Notes under the pieces: model-generated
Told to the model about the DNA's origin: nothing
Databases searched by the model: none
Seen by the model: the letters and a program-made list of their open reading frames with translations, nothing else
Shown here: one piece after another, positions 39,053 through 46,295 of the stretch
Numbering within the stretch: position 1 is the stretch's first letter
How the letters are laid out: the number at the start of each line of letters is the position of its first letter
DNA from: Opitutus sp. ER46
Lineage (GTDB): Bacteria; Verrucomicrobiota; Verrucomicrobiia; Opitutales; Opitutaceae
Length of the DNA: 64,000 bases
NCBI RefSeq assembly: GCF_003054705.1
Contig: NZ_QAYX01000023.1
Span: 248,001-312,000, forward strand
Direction: 5' to 3'
Translations under genes and position numbers: made by a program

Positions 39053-39706
39053 TTATGCTTGCGGCGGCTCGCCGTAGTGCGCCGCATGCGCGGCGTAGGC
39101 CGCGCTGTCGGCCAGCATCGCATCGATCGTGGCGACGAGCGGCTCGAGCCGGACCAGCCCGGAGAACACGGCCTTGTCGCCGATGCGATCCGTGAGCACG
39201 AACGCCGGACGCTGGTCGATCTGGTGCGCGAAAAACTCCTTCGTGCTGGCCTCGACCCGCGCCCGCACGGCCGGCGACTCGGCCGCCGCGCGCAGCTTCC
39301 GCGGGTCCAGTTGTCCGGCCTTCGCCGCGACTGCGACCGCCGCCTCCACGCTGCCGATCTTCTCGCCGCGTCGCATCGCCGCCTCCGCCAGCGCGAGCCG
39401 GATCTCATCACCGGTGTAACTGAAATCCTTCGCCGCCTCGGCGACCAGGTCGGGCGCGGTGTAGTCGGCCTTCGGGTCGACCCACCCGGAGTTCAGCATG
39501 AACGGCGAACGCATGCAGGTGCCGCCACTTCGCCGGTAGAACCAATCGCATTGCGCGGGTGACACCGGAAAATCCTGGGGCCGCATCAGCGCGATCTTCC
39601 ACTCGAACTCCGCCCGGCCCGCGTACCGCGTCTTCAACTCCGTCCAGGTCGGCTCGGCCCAGTAGCACCACGAGGAGAAGATTTCGACGAAGTAGGTGAC
39701 CTTCAT
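39053..39706 (-). CDS. DsbA/FrnE-family thioredoxin-fold protein lacking the first active-site Cys
   Basis: A 217-residue cytoplasmic thioredoxin-fold protein. The N-terminal strand-turn MKVTYFVEIFSSWCYWAEP matches the DsbA/FrnE family, but the CxxC position reads Ser11-Ser12-Trp13-Cys14. Only the second cysteine is kept, so it cannot form the usual active-site disulfide. The helical insert domain is in the middle (about 60-160) and the cis-Pro-like QRPAFVLTDRIGDKAVFSGL occurs near 170-190. It might act as an isomerase or glutathione-linked enzyme, as in the HCCA-isomerase/kappa-GST branch; that is inference. The start at 39706 follows the family. Confidence 0.75.
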   Translation of the reverse strand: MKVTYFVEIFSSWCYWAEPTWTELKTRYAGRAEFEWKIALMRPQDFPVSPAQCDWFYRRSGGTCMRSPFMLNSGWVDPKADYTAPDLVAEAAKDFSYTGDEIRLALAEAAMRRGEKIGSVEAAVAVAAKAGQLDPRKLRAAAESPAVRARVEASTKEFFAHQIDQRPAFVLTDRIGDKAVFSGLVRLEPLVATIDAMLADSAAYAAHAAHYGEPPQA

Positions 39707-39895
39707 GGCACCTACGCAACGCACGCGCCTTCGTTCGTCAACGAGCGCGCCGGCTTCAGCCTGCACAGCGCGCGACGACGGCAGCCGATACACGGCGGGC
39801 GCCGCAGCCCCTGACAGGCGTGGGCAAACTCCGGCTCGCGCCATCCTCCGCCGCCGCCGCGTCGCTTCGTTACGGTCGTGTCGCCCGGCGACCGC

Positions 39896-40642
39896 CTACT
39901 TCTTCTTCCCGCCGAACCAGCCTTTGATCGCCTCGCCAGCCTGCTTGGCGGCTTCCGCCGCCGCCGCGCCGGACGTGCCGCCGACCTTGGACAACGCCTC
40001 GGTGGACGCGGTGACGACGCTGGCCGTCACACTGCGCATCACGGCAAACGTCACGGCGGCGGGCGTGATGCCACCCTCGGCCGTCCCGAGATTGGTGAGC
40101 TCGATCGGCGGCATTGGCATCGTTACCGCGGTGCCGGCGACGCCGAGCGTTACCTTCCCGTCGCGGAGCACGAATTTCTTGATCTCGAGCTTCAGCGGCT
40201 GGCCGTTCTTGGCCTTTGGCTGCTGGCTGCCGGACTGCGCGCCCATCGATTTTTCAATGTTCTTCAGCAGGTCGTTGATGTTGCTCGAGACGATCTTGGT
40301 CTCGTAGCTGAACTCCGGTGCCTCGATCACGATCTCATTGATCACGATGTGATCGCCGAAGACGGAGAACGGCTCCATGTCGACGTGCACGCGGCCGAGG
40401 GCAAACGCGTTGCGCGGGCTCCAGCCCGCCGGGTTCGCGACCGTGAGCCCGGTCAGCGTTCCCGCGCCGGAGAGCGGCGAGATGCTCGCACCCTCGAGGT
40501 TCACCGCGGTCTGCGTGATCGTCGGGCCGAATTTGTTCACGCCGGCCTTCACGATCGAGCCCAGGAAGAACTGGAGCGTGACGTAGGCGACGAGCGCGAG
40601 CAGGGCGACGGTACCGAGGGCGATGAGGAGGATCTTCTTCAT
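39896..40642 (-). CDS. AsmA-like membrane-anchored protein
   Basis: A 248-residue protein with an N-terminal signal anchor (KKILLIALGTVALLALVAYVTLQFFLG). The periplasmic part begins IVKAGVNKFGPTITQTAVNLEGASISPLSGAGTLTGLTV, which resembles the start of AsmA-family proteins, where a membrane anchor precedes a repeated beta-layer for lipid transport. It is much shorter than full AsmA/TamB proteins, so it would be a single-domain relative. The C-terminus is Ala/Gly-rich and ends in a lysine cluster (GWFGGKKK). It is a single gene, divergent from the topoisomerase B gene. The family assignment is an inference. Confidence 0.6.
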   Translation of the reverse strand: MKKILLIALGTVALLALVAYVTLQFFLGSIVKAGVNKFGPTITQTAVNLEGASISPLSGAGTLTGLTVANPAGWSPRNAFALGRVHVDMEPFSVFGDHIVINEIVIEAPEFSYETKIVSSNINDLLKNIEKSMGAQSGSQQPKAKNGQPLKLEIKKFVLRDGKVTLGVAGTAVTMPMPPIELTNLGTAEGGITPAAVTFAVMRSVTASVVTASTEALSKVGGTSGAAAAEAAKQAGEAIKGWFGGKKK

Positions 40643-40871
40643 GGATAGGTGAGCGGCCCAAGTGGCCGGGCCGGGGAAGGTTGCAGCACCGGGCGGCGTC
40701 CGCAAGCGCCGGGCATGCGCCCAGACCGCGGGGCCGTCCCCATGTTTCCGTGGCCCCGGCGGGCCGCGCGTCCGGCCCGGTTTGCCTCCACTCATCTGCG
40801 CCACGCGCGCCAAGGATTCCGCTTGTCAGGTGCGTCCGAGGTCAAACGCTTGGCAGCTTTCCTTCCTCCTC

Positions 40872-42713
40872 ATGGCGCAAGCGTACACCGAAGCCAGCAT
40901 CAAGACCCTCTCCTCCCTCGAGCACATCCGGCTGCGGCCGGGTATGTACATCGGACGTTTGGGTGCCGGCGGACACGCGGAGGACGGCATCTACGTGCTG
41001 CTCAAGGAGACCATCGATAACTCGATCGACGAGTTCACGATGGGCTACGGCCGCAAGATCGAGGTCGAACTCCACGAACGCACCCTGCGCGTGCGCGACT
41101 ACGGCCGCGGCATCCCGCTCGGCAAACTCGTCGACTGCGTCTCGATCATCAACACGGGCGCCAAGTACGACAGTGAGACCTTCCAGAAGGCCGTCGGCCT
41201 CAACGGCGTCGGCCAGAAAGCCGTCAATGCCCTCTCCGCCATGTACCGCGCGCAGGCGTTCCGCGATGGGCAGACCAAGCTCGTCGAATTCGAGCGCGGC
41301 AAGCTGAAGAAGGACAACCGCCTCGCGAAGTCCGACGAGCGCAACGGCACGCTGATCGAGTTCACCCCGGACGAAGCGCTCTTCGGCAAGGACTTCCGGT
41401 TCCGCACCGAGTTCATCGAGGACATGCTGTGGAACTACGCCTTCCTGAACCGCGGGCTCACGCTCACGTTCAACGGCAAGGCATTCCGCTCCGAGAACGG
41501 CCTGCGCGACCTCCTGCAGAAGAATCTCTCGGGCGAACCGCTGTATCCGATCATCCACCTCGAGGGCGACGACATCGAGGTAGCGTTCACCCACGGCGGC
41601 CACTACGGCGAGGAGTACTACTCGTTCGTCAACGGCCAGCACACCACGATGGGCGGCACGCACCTCGCCGCCTTCCGCGAGGCCCTCGTCGAGACGCTCC
41701 GCAACTTCTACAAGAAGGACTACGACGCCGGCGATGTGCGCCAGGCGATCGACGCCGCGATCGCGGTGCGCGTGATGGAGCCCGTCTTCGAGTCGCAGAC
41801 CAAGACCAAGCTGGGCTCGACTTCCGTCGGCCCCGATGGCCCCACACTGCGCGAGTTCGTCGGCAAGTTCATCCAGCAGTCCCTCGACGTCTTCCTCCAC
41901 AAGAACAAGGAGGTCGCCGACGCGCTGAAGGCGAAGATCGAGGACAGCGAGCGCGAGCGGAAGGAGCTCGCCGGCATTCGCAGCCTGGCCCGCGAGCGCG
42001 CGAAGAAGGCCTCGCTGCACAACCGCAAGCTGCGCGACTGCCGTCTGCATCTCGGCGACCGCAACGAACGCGCCGAGGAGAGCACGATCTTCATCGTCGA
42101 GGGCGACAGCGCCGCCGGCTCCCTCACCGCCACGCGGGATGTGCAGACCCAGGCCGTCTTCGCGTTGAAGGGCAAGCCGCTCAACACCTACGGGCTGTCC
42201 AAGAAGGTCATCTACGAGAACGAGGAGTTTCATCTCCTGCAGTCCGCGCTCAACGTGGAGGAGGGGCTCGACGGCCTGCGCTACAACAAGATCGTCATCG
42301 CCACCGATGCCGACGTCGACGGCATGCACATCCGACTGCTCCTGATCTCGTTCTTCCTGCAGTTCTTCCCGGACCTCATTCGCAACGGTCACCTGTACAT
42401 CCTCGAGACCCCGCTCTTCCGGGTTCGGAACAAGAAGAAGACGATCTATTGCTACTCCGAGGAGGAGAAGCAGGCGGCGATGGTCGAGCTTGGCGCCTCG
42501 CACGAGATTACGCGGTTCAAAGGTCTCGGTGAGATCTCCGCAGGTGAATTCAAGGACTTCATCGGCGAGAATATCCGCTTGGAAACCGTGACGCTGGCGC
42601 ACCTCTACGACAGCGCCGACCTGCTCGGCTTCTTCATGGGCAAGAACACGCCGGAACGGCAGGACTTCATCATCGACAACCTCCGGGTCGAAAAGGACTT
42701 GGTGGAGGCCTGA
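40872..42713 (+). CDS. Type IIA topoisomerase ATPase subunit (ParE/GyrB-like)
   Basis: ATP-dependent subunit of a topoisomerase IV-like enzyme that decatenates or relaxes DNA. The 613 residues are short for GyrB but normal for ParE-type subunits. The GHKL ATPase has [17 protein letters not shown], and [14 protein letters not shown]. The transducer has a lysine in QTKTKLGS, and the TOPRIM domain shows VEGDSAAGS and [10 protein letters not shown]. The C-terminal end has [13 protein letters not shown]. Homologues in Bacteroidetes-type genomes pair with a ParC-like subunit lacking GyrA-type wheels. Its partner is probably the protein at 46296, separated by two unrelated genes and repeat tracts. 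Confidence 0.9.
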   Translation: MAQAYTEASIKTLSSLEHIRLRPGMYIGRLGAGGHAEDGIYVLLKETIDNSIDEFTMGYGRKIEVELHERTLRVRDYGRGIPLGKLVDCVSIINTGAKYDSETFQKAVGLNGVGQKAVNALSAMYRAQAFRDGQTKLVEFERGKLKKDNRLAKSDERNGTLIEFTPDEALFGKDFRFRTEFIEDMLWNYAFLNRGLTLTFNGKAFRSENGLRDLLQKNLSGEPLYPIIHLEGDDIEVAFTHGGHYGEEYYSFVNGQHTTMGGTHLAAFREALVETLRNFYKKDYDAGDVRQAIDAAIAVRVMEPVFESQTKTKLGSTSVGPDGPTLREFVGKFIQQSLDVFLHKNKEVADALKAKIEDSERERKELAGIRSLARERAKKASLHNRKLRDCRLHLGDRNERAEESTIFIVEGDSAAGSLTATRDVQTQAVFALKGKPLNTYGLSKKVIYENEEFHLLQSALNVEEGLDGLRYNKIVIATDADVDGMHIRLLLISFFLQFFPDLIRNGHLYILETPLFRVRNKKKTIYCYSEEEKQAAMVELGASHEITRFKGLGEISAGEFKDFIGENIRLETVTLAHLYDSADLLGFFMGKNTPERQDFIIDNLRVEKDLVEA

Positions 42714-42742
42714 GCCCCAGCGCGCACTAGCGCGCCAGAGTC

Positions 42743-42856
42743 TTTCTCTTACTCCTACTCTTCCTCTTTCTCTCCCCCGGCGCCGCCGTGCACCGGCCCG
42801 GGCGGTGCGCCCTCGAGAACGAGAACGAGAACGAGAACGAGAACGAGAACGAGAAC
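42743..42856. repeat. Hexanucleotide repeat element: pyrimidine arm, GC core, seven GAGAAC units
   Basis: Five degenerate units of the TTTCTC type (42743-42772) are followed by a GC-rich core (GGCGCCGCCGTGC onward) and by seven perfect GAGAAC units (42815-42856). GAGAAC read on the other strand is GTTCTC, so the two arms form a large imperfect inverted repeat. It fills the gap between the topoisomerase B gene and the S41 peptidase gene. The same elements recur downstream of the peptidase gene. Confidence 0.9.
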
Positions 42857-42893
42857 CCTGCTACGACCCCGAACGCCTTTCCCCCACGCCCCC

Positions 42894-44120
42894 GTGAAAC
42901 ACGCCCCACGTCGTCTCGTTTCTCTCGGATTGCTCCTCCTGGCGCTTGCGGGCGTGGCGCTGCAGCCGGGCTGCGCCACGCGGCCGCGCACGCCGATCAC
43001 CGTGACCAGCCTGCCGCCGGAGCAGCGGGCGCGGGCCGAGCGGAATCTGGCAGTGTTTCACTCGGTGTGGGACCTCGTTAACCGGAAGCATTATCAGCCG
43101 CAGACCCACGGCGCGCGTTGGGAAGAAGCCGCGGCCAAGTACGGCCCGCGGGCCGCGGCCGCCGCGGACGAGCCTGCGCTCTACGTCGTGCTCAACGAGA
43201 TGCTCGACGGCCTCAACGACAGCCACACGCACGCGCTGTCGCCCCGCCGCGCGCTTGAACGGCACACGCACGAGAAGGCTCGCACCGGTTTTTCGATGGT
43301 GCGCGTGGAGCAGCAGTGGGTCGTCACCGACGTCGCGCCCGACTCGCCGGCCGGCGGCGCCGGCGTCAGTCCCGGTTGGATTGTCGTGAGCCGCAACGGC
43401 GTGCCGGTGGGCGACCAGCCGAACTTCAATGCGGGGGAAGGCGAGGAGGCGGTGTGGGTTTTCCGCGACACGCGTGACCGCGACGTGCCGGTAAGGCTCG
43501 TGGCAAAGCGGCTCTCCATCGCGGCGTTGCAGGTGGTGCGTCCGTTGCCTGACGGCTTCGTTTACCTGCGTTTCGACGCCTTTGATGCGAAGGACCGCCG
43601 CTGGCTCAGCCGGCAACTGCAGGAGCACGCGCGCGCGCCCGGCGTCGTGATCGACCTGCGCCGCAACCCGGGCGGCGAGACGTTCTCGCTCGGTATCTCC
43701 ATCGGCGAGTTCTTCGACCGGCGCGTGGACTGCGGGACCTTTGTGACGCGCGAGGGCGCGAAGAAGGTGAAGAACTCGTGGCAACTCGGGTCGGCGCGCT
43801 ACCGCGGCAAGGTCGTGGTGCTCGTCGACGCGACGAGCGCCAGCGCCGCGGAGATCTTCGCTGCGGTGCTGCAGGATCACGGCCGCGCGACAATCGTCGG
43901 ACGCAAGACCGCGGGTGCGGTGCTCGCGAGCTGGTTCTATACGCTGCCCGACGGCGGAGAGCTGCAGTTGAGCCGCGAGGATTATCGCGCCCCCCACGGG
44001 CGGCGAATCGAAGGCCACGGCGTCGAGCCCGACATCGTCGTGAAGCGAACCCTCGCCGACGTCCGGGTTGGCCGGGATCCGGACCTCGAGGCCGCGATGG
44101 CGGTCTTGCGGGGGCGTTGA
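42894..44120 (+). CDS. S41-family (CtpA/TSP-like) peptidase, probable lipoprotein
   Basis: A 408-residue exported C-terminal-processing-type serine protease, from a GTG start. The signal ends in LQPGC, a loose lipobox with Leu at -4. A helical N-domain precedes a PDZ domain (about 130-195, with WVVTDVAPDSPAGGAGVSPG). The S41 core has VVIDLRRNPGG, the serine in ATSASAAEIFAAVLQ and the lysine in VGRKTAGAV, the usual Ser/Lys dyad. The ordered segment DYRAPHGRRIEGHGVEPDIVV closes the domain. The gene is enclosed on both sides by GAGAAC-type repeat elements, and separates the two topoisomerase subunit genes together with the phosphoesterase. Confidence 0.9.
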   Translation: MKHAPRRLVSLGLLLLALAGVALQPGCATRPRTPITVTSLPPEQRARAERNLAVFHSVWDLVNRKHYQPQTHGARWEEAAAKYGPRAAAAADEPALYVVLNEMLDGLNDSHTHALSPRRALERHTHEKARTGFSMVRVEQQWVVTDVAPDSPAGGAGVSPGWIVVSRNGVPVGDQPNFNAGEGEEAVWVFRDTRDRDVPVRLVAKRLSIAALQVVRPLPDGFVYLRFDAFDAKDRRWLSRQLQEHARAPGVVIDLRRNPGGETFSLGISIGEFFDRRVDCGTFVTREGAKKVKNSWQLGSARYRGKVVVLVDATSASAAEIFAAVLQDHGRATIVGRKTAGAVLASWFYTLPDGGELQLSREDYRAPHGRRIEGHGVEPDIVVKRTLADVRVGRDPDLEAAMAVLRGR

Positions 44121-44452
44121 TCGCGCGCGCCCACAGGCGCCGCTCCTATCTTTCTCGTTCTCTTTCTCTTTCTCTTTCTCTCAAACCCGGCGCCGCCGTG
44201 CCTGCGCGGGCGGCGCGACATTACGATTTGGAGAACGACCTCGATCTCGAATCCGAATCCGAGAACGAGAACGCCTTCGGAGTGAGAGTGAAAGTGAGAG
44301 TGCTGCGCCCGGCATTTTTGCGTGCAAATTAGGCCGCCCTGAAGGGGCGGCTTGAGAGAAAGAGAAAGAGTAAGAGTAAGAGAAAGAGGGTAGCCCCCTC
44401 CGGGTTGCGTTGAGAGGGGCGGAGGGCATCGTGAGGGACTTTTCTCCCTGCC
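44121..44452. repeat. Intergenic region with second and third hexanucleotide repeat elements
   Basis: No gene is seen here. A pyrimidine tract of five TTTCTC/GTTCTC units (44151-44182) is followed by a GC core similar to the one upstream of the peptidase gene. Then come seven in-phase, partly decayed units from GAGAAC to GAGAAC (44231-44272), and four GAGTGA-type units (44280-44302). A separate hairpin GCCGCCC/GGGCGGC (44333-44351) leads into five GAGAAA/GAGTAA units (44356-44385). The units keep a 6-base phase although their sequence has diverged. Confidence 0.85.
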
Positions 44453-45658
44453 GTGCGAATCCCCCTGATCATCTTCCTCATCGTCTTCTCGAGCCTGGCG
44501 CTGACGCTCCTGTGGTGGTGGTGGGCGGATACGCGACTGCGGACGTTGCGGCGCGCCGGCTGGCTGCGGGTCGCGGTGGGATTGTTCGCCACCATCTTCC
44601 TGTCGGGCGTCACGTACTACATCCTCATGCGGCGGATGGGATGGAAATGGTCGCCGCCGGATTGGTGGGTGGCGGTGGTGATGCTGTGGGCATTGATCGG
44701 GCTGCCCCTGATGGCGCTGCCGCTCATGGACATCGCGGGTATCGCGTGGCTCGTCGGCTGGTGGCGCCGCCGCCGGCGCAAGTCGGCCCACATGCCTGCC
44801 GCGATTCCGGTCGCGGGCGAGCCGGCGCTGACACGCCGCGAGGCGCTGGCAGCGGGCATGGCGCTCGCGCCCATGGTGCTGACGTTGGGGACGGTCGGGG
44901 TGGGCCTGATCCAGAACCGGCGATTTCGCATTCGGCGGATCGAAGTCGATCTTCCGCAACTGCCCTCGGTGCTCGATGGAATGACGATTGCGCACGTGAG
45001 CGACTCGCATGTTGGCAAGTTCACCTACGGGCCGATTGTCGATCGGATTGCCCGGGCAACACTCGAACTCGACGCCGACCTCACGCTGTTCACGGGCGAC
45101 CTCATCGACAGCCGGCTTGAGGAGTTGCCCGAGGCCGTGGCGTTCCTGCAGCGGATTCACCGTCCTGGGCGCTTTCTTGCGATCGAGGGCAACCACGACC
45201 TGTTCGGCGGACGTGAGCCATTTGAGCGGGCGGTCCGCGGCGCGGGGCTCCCGCTGCTGCTGGATGAAAAGGCGACGCTGCGCGTGCGCGGTCACCCGGT
45301 GGAGGTGATCGGGCTGCGCTGGAGTTATGATGCGGCGCACCCGGATCCGCGGAACTTTGGGCGCGTGGTGGCAGGCCGCGATCCGGACGCGTTCCCAATC
45401 GTGCTCGCCCACCATCCGCATGCGTTCGACGTCGCCGCGCAGGCGGGGCTGCCGCTTACGCTCGCCGGCCACACCCATGGCGGGCAACTCATGCTGACGC
45501 CGGAGTTCGGGGCGGGCCCGATGCTCTTCCGCTACTGGTCCGGTTTGTACCGGCAAGGCGCGGCGCGGCTCGTCGTGAGCAACGGCGTCGGCAACTGGTT
45601 TCCCCTTCGGACCGCGGCACCGGCGGAGATCGTTCATCTGACGCTGCGCGCCAGATGA
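44453..45658 (+). CDS. Membrane metallophosphoesterase (YkuE/YaeI-like)
   Basis: A 401-residue calcineurin-like phosphoesterase, GTG start. The N-terminal 160 residues hold three or four hydrophobic segments (from RIPLIIFLIVFSSLALTLL; YYILMRRMGW; VVMLWALIGLPLMALPLM) and an arginine pair before LAAGMALAPMVLTLGTVGV. The catalytic domain carries all dimetal motifs: HVSDSHVGK, FTGDLID, EGNHDLFGG, LAHHPHAFD and AGHTHGGQL. Family members act on UDP-diacylglucosamine or other phospholipid or peptidoglycan-precursor substrates, but the exact substrate is not determined here. Its stop codon TGA is embedded in the first unit of a heptanucleotide repeat. Confidence 0.9.
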   Translation: MRIPLIIFLIVFSSLALTLLWWWWADTRLRTLRRAGWLRVAVGLFATIFLSGVTYYILMRRMGWKWSPPDWWVAVVMLWALIGLPLMALPLMDIAGIAWLVGWWRRRRRKSAHMPAAIPVAGEPALTRREALAAGMALAPMVLTLGTVGVGLIQNRRFRIRRIEVDLPQLPSVLDGMTIAHVSDSHVGKFTYGPIVDRIARATLELDADLTLFTGDLIDSRLEELPEAVAFLQRIHRPGRFLAIEGNHDLFGGREPFERAVRGAGLPLLLDEKATLRVRGHPVEVIGLRWSYDAAHPDPRNFGRVVAGRDPDAFPIVLAHHPHAFDVAAQAGLPLTLAGHTHGGQLMLTPEFGAGPMLFRYWSGLYRQGAARLVVSNGVGNWFPLRTAAPAEIVHLTLRAR

Positions 45659-45691
45659 AGGCTGAAAGCTGAAGGCGGAAGGCTGAAACTG
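45657..45691 (+). repeat. Heptanucleotide repeat, GAAGGCT type, five units
   Basis: Units GAAGGCT, GAAAGCT, GAAGGCG, GAAGGCT, GAAACTG run without gaps and begin within the TGA stop of the phosphoesterase gene. The unit belongs to the same family as the 24 heptamers inside the topoisomerase A gene 0.7 kb downstream. Confidence 0.8.
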
Positions 45692-45815
45692 GACCCGCCG
45701 GATTCAGGACATCGTCGTTTGAAAGCTGGTCACATTCGGCTCTCAAGTGGACGACAACCGACGATACGGAGGGAACGAGGGCAGCAATTATAAAGACCCG
45801 AATAGCAGGTGGTAC

Positions 45816-45880
45816 CGGAATAATGTCCAGATACTCGGGAATAATGTCCAGATACTGGCGCGATAATTTCCGGATACTCC
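45816..45880. repeat. Three 21-bp direct repeats (iterons)
   Basis: Two copies share GGAATAATGTCCAGATACT exactly, 21 bp apart, and a third degenerate copy (GATAATTTCCGGATACTCC) follows at 22 bp. Multiple short repeats of this kind occur at transposon ends, as protein-binding arrays, or at replication origins. Which applies here is unknown. Confidence 0.75.
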
Positions 45881-45928
45881 GCGCGCCTCGGCGTGAGTAA
45901 CTGAAGGAGGACGGCGAAGAGATCTGAG

Positions 45929-46034
45929 GAGAATCGACCGCGAATTGACGCGAACCGGCGCGAAAACAATCACGGCATTCGCGTCCCGGTGTACCACTGA
46001 TTTTCGCGGCTCTTCGCGATCGTTCGCGGTTCTC
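45929..46034. repeat. Long imperfect inverted repeat
   Basis: The left arm 45929-45966 and right arm 46001-46034 are imperfect reverse complements built around GAGAA, CCGCGAA and CGCGAAAA blocks. They are separated by a 34-bp spacer. The CGCGAA-rich arms look like an intergenic repeat family rather than a terminator. Confidence 0.55.
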
Positions 46035-46295
46035 CAATCGATCCGTTTCTGGAATCGGTGTTTCTGGCGTCAGGTGTCCATCCGTTGTCGCGCTCCAGCC
46101 CGCGGCGGTAAGCGCCGGATTTTGGCGGACGACACGCATCTCGCTGCCTCTCAAGCACGGTTTTCCTTTTGCGACTTCTGCGCGTTTTCGAGGCCGCTCG
46201 CGCTCGGATCCTCGCAGGTATGTGGGCTGAGCGGTCGCTTGACGTGCGCCGCCGCCGCGTGACACCGTGCCCGTTTTCAACCGTCCCGATAAGCG

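Larger units (their letters stand above)
45692..46295. other. Non-coding region with iterons and an inverted repeat, upstream of the topoisomerase A gene
   Basis: About 600 bp with lower GC than its surroundings and no convincing gene. It contains three 21-bp direct repeats (45816-45880), a long imperfect inverted repeat (45929-46034) and then ordinary sequence up to the topoisomerase A start. Base composition and repeat content suggest inserted or remnant mobile DNA. No open frame here looks like a transposase. Confidence 0.6.

Noticed and set aside
40872-42713. Naming the ATPase subunit gene gyrB
   Set aside because: The length and the partner without GyrA-type C-terminal wheels favour a topoisomerase IV-like enzyme, but the evidence is not enough for a symbol.
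42815-42856. GAGAAC array considered as a CRISPR
   Set aside because: Units are 6 bp with no spacers; it is a microsatellite.
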